Below are positions 48,128 through 57,834 of a DNA stretch of 64,000 nucleotides, in pieces. The position numbers were made by a program, and so were the translations under genes. Origin of the DNA: Nocardia rhamnosiphila NBRC 108938 (lineage in GTDB: Bacteria; Actinomycetota; Actinomycetes; Mycobacteriales; Mycobacteriaceae); contig NZ_JOAJ01000003.1 of assembly GCF_000720425.1 (NCBI RefSeq), positions 248,001-312,000 on the forward strand. The letters are read 5' to 3'. Under the pieces are notes generated by a model that did not search any database, was not told where the DNA came from, and saw nothing but the letters and a program-made list of their open reading frames with translations. Position 1 is the stretch's first letter. The number at the start of each line of letters is the position of its first letter.

Positions 48128-49057
48128 CTATCCGGCCGAGATACCCGTGATGAGGGTGCGGCCGTCGATCACCGCGGTGGTGACCGTTTGCCTGCTGTAG
48201 GTAGCGGGCTCGCCACCGGGCCGGAACTCGGTGACCTCGACCGTGTACCGGCCATCGGCCACGGTCATGATCCGTACGCAGTGCGCGGTGCCGGGCGCCA
48301 CGCTGTCGATACCCGCCTGGATCACCTCGGCGGAGGACACCGGGGCGTCGGGGGCGACCGCGGCGCGCGCCTCGGCACCGGACCGCTGCACGTAGTAGGC
48401 GTATTGGAAGCGCAGCACGGCGTCGGGCCCGGAATTCGTGCCACCCGGCCCCGCGCCGCGCACCACCTGCGCGGTCTGTTCGGCCGGGCACGCCGCGGCG
48501 GCGGGATCGGCGCCGGTGCTCCCGGCGGTGAAGCGCAGGCCCGCGCCCCCGTCGGGCGCGGCTCCGGGGCCGGCGGCACCGGGTGTGCCGGGCGCCAGCA
48601 GGTACAGGACCACGGCGGCGGCGATACCGAGCAGCACCACGGCGGCGAGAAGGACTCCGGCGGTGCGGCGACGGCGGGCGCCGGGCTCGGCCCCGATATC
48701 GCGGAGCCGGGCCGGGGTGCGGCCGATCCGCGCCGGTTCGGTGAGCTCCTCGTCGTCGGCCCAGGGAAATCGCACCAGGTCCGCGTCCCGGTCGTCGCCG
48801 GGCGCGTCCACCCAGTCCGACCAGCCACCGGTGAATTCGGTGCGGCGACCGGACAGTTCGGCGGGCGCCGGATCGGGCCGGGCTGTCGCGCTGCCGGCCT
48901 CGGCAATGTAGTCGGGGTACCTGGCGGGGCCGTCGTCGGCCCCCGGGACGGCCTCGCCGCCGGGCTCCGGCGCGCGAGGCGGCACATCCGTGTCGCGCGT
49001 CCCCTCCGGCTCCAGCGGACCGTACCATCGATCGAGCTTTTTGTAGGACTTCAACAT
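48128..49057 (-). CDS. Bitopic membrane protein with extracytoplasmic domain, cluster-associated
   Basis: A 309-residue protein I do not recognise. Residues 1-130 are acidic, Pro/Ala-rich and probably cytoplasmic; one helix follows at about 135-155 (AGVLLAAVVLLGIAAAVVLY). The outer domain has two cysteines (ACPAEQ and HCVRI, likely a disulfide), VLRFQYAYYVQRSGAEARAA and a strand-rich end. The FQYAYYVQRS helix with a following sheet suggests another NTF2/VirB8-like domain. It is the first gene after the cutinase gene and lies 14 bases upstream of the MinD-like gene. Confidence 0.6.
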   Translation of the reverse strand: MLKSYKKLDRWYGPLEPEGTRDTDVPPRAPEPGGEAVPGADDGPARYPDYIAEAGSATARPDPAPAELSGRRTEFTGGWSDWVDAPGDDRDADLVRFPWADDEELTEPARIGRTPARLRDIGAEPGARRRRTAGVLLAAVVLLGIAAAVVLYLLAPGTPGAAGPGAAPDGGAGLRFTAGSTGADPAAAACPAEQTAQVVRGAGPGGTNSGPDAVLRFQYAYYVQRSGAEARAAVAPDAPVSSAEVIQAGIDSVAPGTAHCVRIMTVADGRYTVEVTEFRPGGEPATYSRQTVTTAVIDGRTLITGISAG

Positions 49058-49114
49058 TCCCCCATTCCCGTGGCGCCGGGCGCGTGATCTGGCATCATCG
49101 ATCCCTCTCGGCGA

Positions 49115-50788
49115 TCAGTTCACGGAGAACGAGTCGGTTTCGGTTGTACGGGGTGTGGGAGTGGTGGTCACCGGACCCTCCGGGGCACCATTGTTCACTC
49201 CTGTCCCAAAAGGGAATTGTCCCGTACCGGAGGGAGCGGGCGCAGGCGACGCGCCGGGATCGGCACCTGAGAATCCGTTCGGAGCGGGAACTCCACTGTC
49301 CGGCATGCTCGGGACCTGCGGTATCGCCTTTTCCGCGACGGGTTCGTTGCCGCTGCCGTGTACCGCGGCGAGATCCCGAGCGGCGGCGGCGAACCAGTCG
49401 GCGATGAAGCGCGTGGGCGCCTCACCGGTGGCCGAAATGGCCGCATTGCCATAGGCCTGGTGCCGCTGGATGGTGTCCCAGTAGCGCACCCATGTCGTGG
49501 TGTCGAGCAGGGCGTGGTTGTCGGTGATGTTGTCGACGACCGCGTCGAAGGCCTGACTCACCAACCGGATACCGGTGGTGGGTGGAACGAGCTGCGGAAC
49601 GGCACCCAGCAGTTTGACTCCCAGCATCAGCAGCGCCGCCGGGGGATTCGCCAGACCGGCGGTGGCCAGTTCGGCGATCGCCGTGGGGTTCAACACCGTA
49701 CGGACCACGGTGACCACCGCGTTCAGCCCGATCATGCCCACTTTCAGCAGGGCTCGCATGGCGCCCGGAATATCCAGCGGGGTCCGCGGATCGGCGGCAT
49801 CGGCCAGCCGTTCGGAGATCGACTTCTTCGGCGAGATGTTCAGCGTCGCCAGCGAGGTGCCCTGGATGTCCTCGTTGACCACCTTGGTGGCCGTTTTGAT
49901 CGAGGTGAACGCCAGGGCCTGCGCGATCGAGGTGAGCGAGGCGATCGGATCGCCGCCGCTGAGCTTCATCTGCCCCACGACACCGGCCACCGCCTTGAGG
50001 ATCGGCGCGCCCTCGGGGGCATCGCAGGCGAGATCGCCCGCGGCACAGAAACTGGCCACCCGCCCGGTGAGCGCCCCGAAGTTCTCCGCGGTATCCCGAT
50101 CGGGCGCGATACCGCCGCCGGTGGCCGGCGTCTGGTTCAGTGCCGCAATATGCCCGATCTCGGTGCCCTCGGTACCGGGCGCGGGGTCGGGATTGGCCTT
50201 GCCCGGCGCACCGGGGAACAGCGGGGCTCCGGCGTTGCGGGTCGGGTCACCGATCAGGGCGACGGCGGCGACCTTGTCGGCGGGCAGGCCGCCCTGCCCC
50301 TGGCCGATCTCCTGCGCGAATACCGAGGCCACATGCGCGCCCTGCGAATACCCGACGATCGCGAAGCGGGTCTCCGGGCACCGCTGCGCCACCGAACCCG
50401 CCATACTGCGCAGCCGGATGAGGCCGCCCTTCACCGAATCCGAATACGGCGTGGCGCTGCCGCCGTCGACCCCACCGAAGCTGGACTCGTACGGCACATA
50501 GGCACGCTCGACCAGCCCCTGGTCGGGCGCCGCGGCCATGAGCGGCCGGAAGACGGTGGACAGCATGCCGGTATCGGTCGTGGGGGCGGCATCCGGCGAG
50601 GATTCACCGGTGCCCTGGATCCCCAACGCGTACAGTGCCGGACACGACGTCACCGCGAGTTCGGTCGCCGGGCCCGCCGGATTCGGCGGTTGAGCGTACG
50701 CGGGAGCGGCGAGTGTGCCCGCTGCCGCCGTCGCCACAGCGACGGTGAATGCGATCAGCATCCCCGAGAATCTTGTGCATCCAGCCAT
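49115..50788 (-). CDS. Secreted cutinase-family esterase with long C-terminal extension
   Basis: A 557-residue exported alpha/beta-hydrolase. The signal peptide ends at about residue 32 (LAAPAYA, then QPP). The cutinase domain (about 45-260) has the nucleophile in AIVGYSQGAHVAS (S148) and FCAAGDLACDAP, with the acid and disulfide cysteines. A long helical region (about 265-470) contains candidate histidines (DNHALLDTTTWVRYWD), and the last 80 residues are Pro/Thr/Gly-rich. Mycobacterial relatives (Culps) cleave lipid esters. Nearness to the secretion-like genes suggests it could modify the mycolate layer for the machine. ATG 50788 is chosen over GTG 50800. Confidence 0.8.
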   Translation of the reverse strand: MAGCTRFSGMLIAFTVAVATAAAGTLAAPAYAQPPNPAGPATELAVTSCPALYALGIQGTGESSPDAAPTTDTGMLSTVFRPLMAAAPDQGLVERAYVPYESSFGGVDGGSATPYSDSVKGGLIRLRSMAGSVAQRCPETRFAIVGYSQGAHVASVFAQEIGQGQGGLPADKVAAVALIGDPTRNAGAPLFPGAPGKANPDPAPGTEGTEIGHIAALNQTPATGGGIAPDRDTAENFGALTGRVASFCAAGDLACDAPEGAPILKAVAGVVGQMKLSGGDPIASLTSIAQALAFTSIKTATKVVNEDIQGTSLATLNISPKKSISERLADAADPRTPLDIPGAMRALLKVGMIGLNAVVTVVRTVLNPTAIAELATAGLANPPAALLMLGVKLLGAVPQLVPPTTGIRLVSQAFDAVVDNITDNHALLDTTTWVRYWDTIQRHQAYGNAAISATGEAPTRFIADWFAAAARDLAAVHGSGNEPVAEKAIPQVPSMPDSGVPAPNGFSGADPGASPAPAPSGTGQFPFGTGVNNGAPEGPVTTTPTPRTTETDSFSVN

Positions 50789-50800
50789 AGCGACCCGCAA

Positions 50801-51191
50801 TCAGTCCTACCGCAGTTACCGAGCGCGACGAAACGCAGTAAACGGTAACAGATTCCGGCTATGACCGCTGAAGCGCCGAAGAGTTTACGCGACCCGCCAG
50901 CACGACCCGTACGTGACGCGGCGCGCCGAAGCCCGAACGTTATATTCTTCCGGCAACCGCAGAAGTGCTGCCAAGACCCCGAAACACGTCCCGGGACACC
51001 CCTCTTCCCGTCTCGGTGCAGGAGGGAATCCGCAGGAAACGCACGCGGTCACCACAGGGACACGCAGAACACCGGCCGACGCCTGCGCACCGCTCGGCCG
51101 CCGAGACCACCGCGGACGCACTCGTACACACGGCCACGGTGGACACCGGGACACCCGGGAAGACGACGACCACAGCCGACGCAGGAGCCAC
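50801..51191. other. Intergenic region between relA and the cutinase gene
   Basis: About 390 bases without a supported gene; short frames on both strands are not conserved-looking. It ends the relA transcript and must hold the promoter of the cutinase/secretion block. A TATAAC -10-like hexamer on the minus strand (50939-50944) is the best candidate; no good -35 is found at 16-18 bases. Confidence 0.4.
50939..50944 (-). promoter_or_regulatory. Candidate -10 box for the cutinase/secretion block
   Basis: TATAAC on the minus strand, about 150 bases before the cutinase ATG. It lies in an unusually AT-rich patch for this genome. With no recognisable -35 element it remains a weak candidate. Confidence 0.3.
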
Positions 51192-53588
51192 TCAGGCGGC
51201 GGAGGTCACCCGGTACACGTCGTAGACACCTTCGACATTGCGGACAACATTCAGCAAATGCCCGAGATGCTTCGGATCACCCATCTCGAAGGTGAATTTA
51301 CTGATCGCCACCCGGTCGCCATGGGTGGCCACCGACGCGGACAGGATGTTGACCTTCTCGTCGGCGAGCACCTTGGTGACATCGGAGAGCAACCGGGTGC
51401 GGTCCAGCGCCTCGATCTGGATGGCCACCAGGAACACCGAATGCGGCGACGGCGCCCACTCCACCTCGATGATGCGTTCGGACTGGGCGCGCAGCGAATC
51501 GGCGTTGGTGCAGTCGACCCGGTGCACACTCACCGACCCGCCGCGGGTGACGAAACCCATGATCTCGTCGCCCGGTACGGGAGTGCAGCATTTGGCCAGC
51601 TTCGCGACAGTCCCCTCGGCGCCCGGGATCAGTACCCCGGCATCACCGGTGAGCCGCTGCCGCGACGGTGTGGTGGACGGCGTGGACCGTTCGGCGAGTT
51701 CGTTCTCGACATCACCGATTCCGCCCAGCTGGGCCATGAGCCGCTGCACCACGTGGTGCGCGGAGACCTGGTGTTCGCCGACGGCGGTGTAGAGCGCGGA
51801 GATATCGCTGTAGTGCAGTTCGTGGGCGACGGCGGTCATGGCGTCGACGCTCATCAACCGCTGCAGCGGCAGTCCGACGCGGCGGACCTCCTTGTTGATC
51901 TGTTCCTTGCCGCTCTCCAGTGCCTCTTCGCGACGCTCCTTGGCGAACCACTGCCGGATCTTGGCCTTGGCGCGTGGCGAGACGACGAAGGTCTGCCAGT
52001 CACGGCTGGGCCCGGCATTGGGCGCCTTGGAGGTGAAGACCTCGACGACCTCGCCGTTCTCCAGCTGGCGTTCCAGCGCGACCAGCCGTCCGTTGACCCG
52101 GGCACCGATGCACTTGTGCCCCACCTCGGTGTGCACCGCGTAGGCGAAATCCACCGGAGTCGACTTCTGCGGCAACGTGATCACATCGCCCTTGGGGGTG
52201 AAGACGAAGATCTCGGGCGCCTTGAGGTCGAAGCGCAGCGATTCCAGGAACTCCGCCGGGTCGGCGGCCTCCCGCTGCCAGTCGAGCAGCTGCCGCATCC
52301 AGGCCATATCGTCGACCTCGGCGGCGTCCCCGGAATGGCGGCCCTTGGTCTCCTTGTAGCGCCAATGCGCGGCGATCCCGAATTCGGCGGTCCGGTGCAT
52401 ATCGTGCGTGCGGATCTGTACCTCGAGCGGTTTACCGTCCGGGCCGACCACCGTCGTATGCAGCGACTGGTAGACGCCGTAGCGGGGCTGAGCGATGTAG
52501 TCCTTGAACCGCCCGGCCATGGGCTGCCACAGCGAATGCACCACACCGACGGCGGCGTAGCAGTCGCGCACCTCGTCGCACAGGATCCGGATACCCACCA
52601 GGTCGTGGATATCGTCGAAATCCTTCCCCTTCACGATCATCTTCTGGTAGATCGACCAGTAGTGCTTGGGGCGGCCCTCGACGGTGGCGGGGATCCGAGA
52701 TGCCGCGAGGGTGTTGACGATCTCCGCGCGCACCTTCGCGAGATAGGTGTCACGTGACGGCGCCCGGTCAGCGACCAAGCGGACGATCTCGTCGTATTTC
52801 TTGGGATGCAGAATCGCGAACGCGAGGTCCTCCAGCTCCCATTTCACGGTGGCCATACCCAGCCGGTGCGCCAGCGGCGCGATCACCTCGAGGGTTTCGC
52901 GTGCCTTCTTGGCCTGCTTCTCCGGGGGCAGGAACCGCATGGTCCGCATATTGTGCAACCGGTCGGCCACCTTGATCACCAGGACACGCGGATCGCGCGC
53001 CATCGCGATGATCATCTTGCGGATGGTCTCGGCCTCCGCCGCGGCGCCCAGGTTCACCTTGTCCAGCTTGGTGACGCCGTCGACGAGGTGGGCCACCTCG
53101 GAACCGAAATCCGCGGTCAGCTGTTCGAGCGAGTACCCGGTGTCCTCGACGGTGTCGTGCAGCAGGGCCGCGACCAGGGTGGTGGTGTCCATCCCCAGCT
53201 CGGCCAGGATATTCGCGACGGCCAGCGGGTGGGTGATGTAAGGATCACCGGATTTGCGGAACTGGGTCGCGTGCCGCTCGTCGGCCACGTCGAACGCCCG
53301 CTGCAGCTGGGTGAGATTGGCCTTCGGATACAGCTCGCGGTGCACCGTGGCCAGCGGCTCGAGCACCGGTTTTACCGCCGGAATGCCGCGCTGACCGGTC
53401 ATCCGCCGGGCCAACCGGGCCCGTACCCGGCGCGACGCCGAACTCGGGACCGCGCCGGAGGACCGGACACCGTCGGGTTCGGGCGCGGGCTCCGGGCGCG
53501 AACCGGCGGCAGGAGCAGGGGTGGCGGCACCGTTCGACTGCGAACCGGACGTCTGCTCGACATTCGCCTCGCCCAGATGCTGAGTCAT
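51192..53588 (-). CDS. relA: Bifunctional (p)ppGpp synthetase/hydrolase
   Basis: A 798-residue Rel enzyme. The N-terminal HD hydrolase has [18 protein letters not shown] and [13 protein letters not shown]; the synthetase has [20 protein letters not shown] and [18 protein letters not shown]; then a TGS domain ([20 protein letters not shown]), a zinc-finger-like region with [17 protein letters not shown], and a C-terminal ACT domain. Both activities should be present, making it the single long Rel of Corynebacteriales controlling the stringent response. The first 65 residues are Pro/Ala-rich. In M. tuberculosis ppiB precedes relA directly; here 17 kb separates them. Confidence 0.96.
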   Translation of the reverse strand: MTQHLGEANVEQTSGSQSNGAATPAPAAGSRPEPAPEPDGVRSSGAVPSSASRRVRARLARRMTGQRGIPAVKPVLEPLATVHRELYPKANLTQLQRAFDVADERHATQFRKSGDPYITHPLAVANILAELGMDTTTLVAALLHDTVEDTGYSLEQLTADFGSEVAHLVDGVTKLDKVNLGAAAEAETIRKMIIAMARDPRVLVIKVADRLHNMRTMRFLPPEKQAKKARETLEVIAPLAHRLGMATVKWELEDLAFAILHPKKYDEIVRLVADRAPSRDTYLAKVRAEIVNTLAASRIPATVEGRPKHYWSIYQKMIVKGKDFDDIHDLVGIRILCDEVRDCYAAVGVVHSLWQPMAGRFKDYIAQPRYGVYQSLHTTVVGPDGKPLEVQIRTHDMHRTAEFGIAAHWRYKETKGRHSGDAAEVDDMAWMRQLLDWQREAADPAEFLESLRFDLKAPEIFVFTPKGDVITLPQKSTPVDFAYAVHTEVGHKCIGARVNGRLVALERQLENGEVVEVFTSKAPNAGPSRDWQTFVVSPRAKAKIRQWFAKERREEALESGKEQINKEVRRVGLPLQRLMSVDAMTAVAHELHYSDISALYTAVGEHQVSAHHVVQRLMAQLGGIGDVENELAERSTPSTTPSRQRLTGDAGVLIPGAEGTVAKLAKCCTPVPGDEIMGFVTRGGSVSVHRVDCTNADSLRAQSERIIEVEWAPSPHSVFLVAIQIEALDRTRLLSDVTKVLADEKVNILSASVATHGDRVAISKFTFEMGDPKHLGHLLNVVRNVEGVYDVYRVTSAA

Positions 53589-53764
53589 GCCACCACCTCT
53601 CCGTGCCGCGGCAGATCACCGCAACGTTCCAGACCACCAACTTTAACCCCCACAGCACCGTGGGAAACCCCCGCCGCAACACCATCGACATCGATCGATA
53701 TCCCCGGCCACCCGGGTGAACGCCCGATCGCACCCCGGCGTTCCCCCGGCGGCGCGGTCGGGGG

Positions 53765-55342
53765 TCATTCCACCAGACCGGCCGGGGTCAGTTCCACTTG
53801 CCGGGTGACCCCGATCTCATCCAGGAACCGCTGATCATGACTCACCACCAGCAGCGCTCCCTGATACGCGGCGAGTGCCTGCGTGAGATGGCCGAGACTC
53901 ACCAGGTCGAGATTGTTGGTGGGTTCGTCCAGAATCAGCAGGCCGGGCCCGGGTTCGGCGAGCAGCAGAACAGCCAGCGCGGCCCGCAACCGCTCGCCAC
54001 CGGACAGGGCGGCGGCGGGCACATCGGCGGCGGCACCACGGAACAGGAAACGGGCGAGCTGGGCGCGGATCCGTTCCGGTGCGGCGTGCGGGGCGGCGTC
54101 GGCGACATTGTCGTAGACGGTCCGGTGCTCGTCGAAGATATCGAGACGCTGCGGCAGCAGCCGCCAGGGCACCCGGGGCGGTTCCGCGGTGATCCGCCGC
54201 AGCAGCGTGGTCTTTCCCACGCCGTTGCGGCCGGTGATCGCCAGCCGCTCCGGCCCCCGCACCGCGAGCGATACGACCGGTCCGTTGGCCAGTTCCACTC
54301 CGTCCAGCTCGACGACCTCCTGCCCGGGATGCAGGCGGGTCCCGGGCAGATCGACGCGGATCTCGCGATCATCGCGCAGCATCTCCTCGGCCCTGTCCAG
54401 CCGTTCCCCGGCATCCTCCACTTTCTCCAGATGGTTGTTGCGCAGTTTGCCCGCCGCGACCTGCGCCTGCCGTTTGCGCTGGCCCATGATGATCTTCGGT
54501 TCACGTTTGTTCTCGAACATCTTCTGCCCGTACCGCTGCCGCCGGTCGAGTTTGATCCGGGCCTGCACCAGTTCGCGCGACTGTTTGCGCACATCGCTGC
54601 GGGCCTCCCGGACCGCTGCCCGCGCTGTCTCCTGTTCCTGTTCGACGGCGCGCTCGTAGTCGCTGTAGTTGCCGCCGAACAATCGCAGCGTGCCGCCGCG
54701 GAGTTCGGCGATGGTGTCCATCCGCTCCAGCAGATCGCGGTCGTGGCTGACCACCACGACGGTCCCGGTGAACTGTGCGACCACCTCGTAGAGGCGGGCG
54801 CGGGCGGCCCGGTCGAGGTTGTTGGTGGGTTCGTCGAGCAACAGCACATCCGGTTCGGTCAGCAGTTGCGCGCCCAGGCCGAGCAGTACGGTCTCGCCAC
54901 CGGACAGCGTCGCCAGGCGGCGATCCAGCTGCTGTACACCGTCGGCGAGGTAGCCGAGTCCGAGCCGGCCGAGCATCGCCACCGCGCGTTCTTCGATATC
55001 CCACTGCGCCCCGACGATGTCGAAATCGGTCTCGGCGCAGCTACCGGATTCGATGCGATGCAACGCTCCTCGGATCCCGGCGATACCGAGTACCTCGTCG
55101 ACGCGCCGGCCGACGGCGAGCCCGAGATCCTGGCGCAGATAGCCCAGCTCCCCGGTCACGGTGATCGACCCGCGAGCGGGCAGCAGATCGCGCGCGACCA
55201 GCCGCAGCAGCGTGGATTTCCCGGCGCCGTTGGCTCCCACGAGCCCGATATGGCCCGCGGTGAGCACCGCGTCGAGCCCGTCGAACACCGGAGTCCCGTC
55301 CGGCCAGGTGAATGAAAGATCGGAAAAAGAAATATCGGCCAT
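53765..55342 (-). CDS. ABC-F family ATPase
   Basis: A 525-residue soluble protein with two ABC domains and no membrane part. Walker A motifs are GLVGANGAGKSTLLRL and AITGRNGVGKTTLLRR; signatures are LSGGET and LSGGERLR; Walker B segments are VLLLDEPTNNLD and LLILDEPTNNLD. The inter-domain linker (about 235-310) is long and highly charged (KRQAQVAAGKLRNNHLEKVE), the P-site tRNA interaction motif. ABC-F proteins act on the ribosome; some protect it from macrolides or lincosamides and others assist translation. Which applies here is not clear. The frame is open for 51 codons upstream of the ATG. Confidence 0.88.
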   Translation of the reverse strand: MADISFSDLSFTWPDGTPVFDGLDAVLTAGHIGLVGANGAGKSTLLRLVARDLLPARGSITVTGELGYLRQDLGLAVGRRVDEVLGIAGIRGALHRIESGSCAETDFDIVGAQWDIEERAVAMLGRLGLGYLADGVQQLDRRLATLSGGETVLLGLGAQLLTEPDVLLLDEPTNNLDRAARARLYEVVAQFTGTVVVVSHDRDLLERMDTIAELRGGTLRLFGGNYSDYERAVEQEQETARAAVREARSDVRKQSRELVQARIKLDRRQRYGQKMFENKREPKIIMGQRKRQAQVAAGKLRNNHLEKVEDAGERLDRAEEMLRDDREIRVDLPGTRLHPGQEVVELDGVELANGPVVSLAVRGPERLAITGRNGVGKTTLLRRITAEPPRVPWRLLPQRLDIFDEHRTVYDNVADAAPHAAPERIRAQLARFLFRGAAADVPAAALSGGERLRAALAVLLLAEPGPGLLILDEPTNNLDLVSLGHLTQALAAYQGALLVVSHDQRFLDEIGVTRQVELTPAGLVE

Positions 55343-55527
55343 GGCTGCCCCTGGAGGTATCGATACGGAGGCGACGCGCAGAACGCGGGCCGCACGAGCG
55401 ACTACCTCATGAGAGCAACGGCAGCTCCGATCCTCGGAAACAAGACTCCGGCGACGATACGCGCCGGCCACCACGAACGCCAGCACATTACGCACCGGGT
55501 CACATTTCGGCCCGGGAGTCGAATGGC

Positions 55528-56100
55528 TTACACGGTGACGATCGATGTGACCGGGTACTCGCCCTGCCGGGCCCGGCCACCCAGCGCCTCGAGTTCCAGC
55601 ACGACCGCGGCAGCCACCACCTCGGCCCCGGCATCGGCGAACAGATCGGCCGCCGCGGCCAGCGTACCGCCGGTCGCCAGGACATCGTCGAGCAGCAGGA
55701 CGCGGCGGCCCTCCAGCGCCACGCCGGTGGCCGGAATCTCCAGCGCCGCCGTACCGTATTCGAGTTCATACTCCCGCGTGATCACCGGCGGCGGGAGTTT
55801 GCCGCGCTTACGGACGGCCAGCACACCGGTTCCCAGTGTCGTGGCGACTCCGGCACCGAGCAGGAAGCCCCGGGCATCGACCCCGGCCACCAGATCGGCA
55901 TCCGGCACCAGCGCGGCCAGACAGTCGACCACTGTGCGGAAGCCCTCGGGATGGGCGAAAACCGGGGTGAGATCGGCGAATCGGACCCCCGGCTCCGGGA
56001 AGCCGTCGGCCCAGCGGGTGTATCTGCGCACCATCGCGGCGGCCTGACCGGATCGCCCGGCCACCGCGTCCGCGGGTTCGACCGCCGAGTGTTTGCTCAT
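55528..56100 (-). CDS. apt: Adenine phosphoribosyltransferase
   Basis: A 190-residue enzyme that salvages adenine to AMP. The PRPP loop is RRVLLLDDVLATGGTLAAAA; YELEYGTAALEI and the opening TRWADGFPEPGVRFADLTPV are family signatures. The ATG at 56100 is taken with a Pro/Ala-rich leader of about 25 residues. It lies 30 bases downstream of the lipoprotein gene, the relA-apt-Rv2585c-secF order of M. tuberculosis, with the ABC-F gene inserted between apt and relA. Confidence 0.93.
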   Translation of the reverse strand: MSKHSAVEPADAVAGRSGQAAAMVRRYTRWADGFPEPGVRFADLTPVFAHPEGFRTVVDCLAALVPDADLVAGVDARGFLLGAGVATTLGTGVLAVRKRGKLPPPVITREYELEYGTAALEIPATGVALEGRRVLLLDDVLATGGTLAAAADLFADAGAEVVAAAVVLELEALGGRARQGEYPVTSIVTV

Positions 56101-56130
56101 CGACACCTCCATGATCGGCTACCGCGCAGC

Positions 56131-57816
56131 TCAGCGCTGCAGGACCCACTGGTCCATATTCCAGCCGGATCCGGCCCGGGTGGGCCCCGCGACGGCGTTC
56201 TGCAGCCCTCCGCCGAAGGCGATGGTGCGCGGGGTCGCGAACAACGGAACGCTCGGCAGCTGTGCCCACAGCAGGTTCTCCGCCTCGGTGAGCAGATTCA
56301 GCTGATCTGTCGAGTTCTCGTCGGCCGCAAGCTGATCCGTGATCGCATCGTAACGGCCGTTGCGGAACCGACCGGCATTGAGCCCACTGCCGCTGCGCAG
56401 TCCGCTCACCGCGGCGATACCGTCGAGCGAACCGGCCGGACCGGGCAGTCCGCCGGGGCCGCCGAGAACCGCGTCCACCGCACCGCCGGCCAGTTGCGCG
56501 GTGCCGAAGTCCGGGGTGCCGGCGTCCTCCACGGTGATCCCGGCCTGCCGGCAGGAGTCCGCGATCATCGATACGGTGCGCGCGCGGCGGGCATCCGGGG
56601 CGAGATAGCCGACACGAACGGTGAGCTGCTTCTTCCCGGACTCGGCGAGCGCGGACTTCGCCCCCGCCACATCACCGCCGGCGAATGGATCGGCGGCGCC
56701 GGTCACCGCCGGGTAGAACGGCGAATCCGGCTGCACCGTACGCGAATCCGCAAGACCCGAGCCCAGCCCGGTCTCCGGCGCCTCCGCTACCCGGCCCAGC
56801 TGGTCGAACAACGCCTGGCGGGGCACACACAGCGCGAACGCGCGCCGCGCGGCATCGGTTTCGAAAACCCCACCCGTGCCGAGCACCAACTGCTCGACCC
56901 CACGGCTGGGCCGCTGTTCGACCGCGAAGGCGTCCAGGTTCAGATCCGGCAGCGAGCCCGTACCGATATCGACCACCGAGACCGAACCGTCCGCGATATG
57001 GGCGGCGAGATCGGCCGGTTTCGGGTACACCACGATCCGGCCCGTGGCGGGGGCGTCACCCCACCAGCGTTCGTTGGCCACCAGGACCAGTCCGTTGTCG
57101 AGGTCGAACGATTCGATGCGGTAAGGCCCGGAGGACGGGAACGCGGTGATATCGAGATCACCGGGCGCCAGATTCCACCCGGTGTTCCAGAACTGGGCCA
57201 GCCGGTCCAGCGCGGGCCGGTCGTCGTTCTGGACGGCGGCGACGATATCGGGCACATTCGCGGCCTGGGTCGCCACATGCGCGGGCATCAGTTCTCCGGC
57301 GGCGAACAGGGTGCGCCAGGGCGAGTAGCGACGGCCCGGCCGGAACACCACCGTGCCGTCCTTGGACCCGGGCTGGCACTCCACCCGCTCGATATCCTCG
57401 TAGCCGGCCGTGCTCGCCGAATCGAACCCGGGAAACCGGCCGCTGCGTGCGGCCCAGGTGAACACCAGGTCGTCACACGAGGTGGGGACGCCGTCGGAGT
57501 AGACACCCGCGGGGTTCAGCCGGTACTGGATGGTCTGCGCCTCCCCCGGCACCTCCTTGGCGGACCCGGTATCGGTATCGGCGATCGGCTGCCCGTCGGG
57601 ACCGGTGTAGAAGAATCCGGTGAGCACCCGGCCGAACACCGCCTGGGCCGCGGCCGCCCCGGCGGTGGTCCCGCCGTTGTAACTGGTGACGGTGGTGTCG
57701 ACGGCGTAGCCGATCGAGGGCACCTTGTCCTTGCCGGAACATCCGGCCGCCAGCCCGGCCGCCGCGACCGTGGCCGCGAGCAGCGCGATCGTCCGGCGCA
57801 GAGATGAGTGTCGCAT
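56131..57816 (-). CDS. Family 5 substrate-binding lipoprotein (Rv2585c-like)
   Basis: A 561-residue lipoprotein of the peptide/nickel/oligopeptide (DppA/OppA) solute-binding class. Lipobox: AAAGLAAGCSGKD. The bilobal domain follows with VYSDGVPTSCDDLVFTWAAR, FPSSGPYRIESFDLDNGLVL and RAFALCVPRQALFDQLGR. No permease or ATPase genes are adjacent, so it is either an orphan component or a lipoprotein with another role, as suggested for M. tuberculosis Rv2585c. It lies 18 bases downstream of secF, probably in the same transcript. Confidence 0.85.
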   Translation of the reverse strand: MRHSSLRRTIALLAATVAAAGLAAGCSGKDKVPSIGYAVDTTVTSYNGGTTAGAAAAQAVFGRVLTGFFYTGPDGQPIADTDTGSAKEVPGEAQTIQYRLNPAGVYSDGVPTSCDDLVFTWAARSGRFPGFDSASTAGYEDIERVECQPGSKDGTVVFRPGRRYSPWRTLFAAGELMPAHVATQAANVPDIVAAVQNDDRPALDRLAQFWNTGWNLAPGDLDITAFPSSGPYRIESFDLDNGLVLVANERWWGDAPATGRIVVYPKPADLAAHIADGSVSVVDIGTGSLPDLNLDAFAVEQRPSRGVEQLVLGTGGVFETDAARRAFALCVPRQALFDQLGRVAEAPETGLGSGLADSRTVQPDSPFYPAVTGAADPFAGGDVAGAKSALAESGKKQLTVRVGYLAPDARRARTVSMIADSCRQAGITVEDAGTPDFGTAQLAGGAVDAVLGGPGGLPGPAGSLDGIAAVSGLRSGSGLNAGRFRNGRYDAITDQLAADENSTDQLNLLTEAENLLWAQLPSVPLFATPRTIAFGGGLQNAVAGPTRAGSGWNMDQWVLQR

Positions 57817-57834
57817 CGAACTACCCCTCGTCTG

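Noticed and set aside
48114..49028. Long frame joined upstream of the MinD-like gene
   Set aside because: It overlaps the next minus-strand gene in another frame, and the translation is an Arg/Gly-rich artefact.
33925..50788. Block interpreted as an integrative conjugative element
   Set aside because: No integrase, relaxase, tRNA or direct-repeat att site is visible, and base composition looks like that of the flanks.
55312..57807. 831-codon plus-strand frame antisense to apt and the lipoprotein gene
   Set aside because: Both minus-strand genes are well supported; the antisense frame is rich in Arg, Gly and His with no domain.
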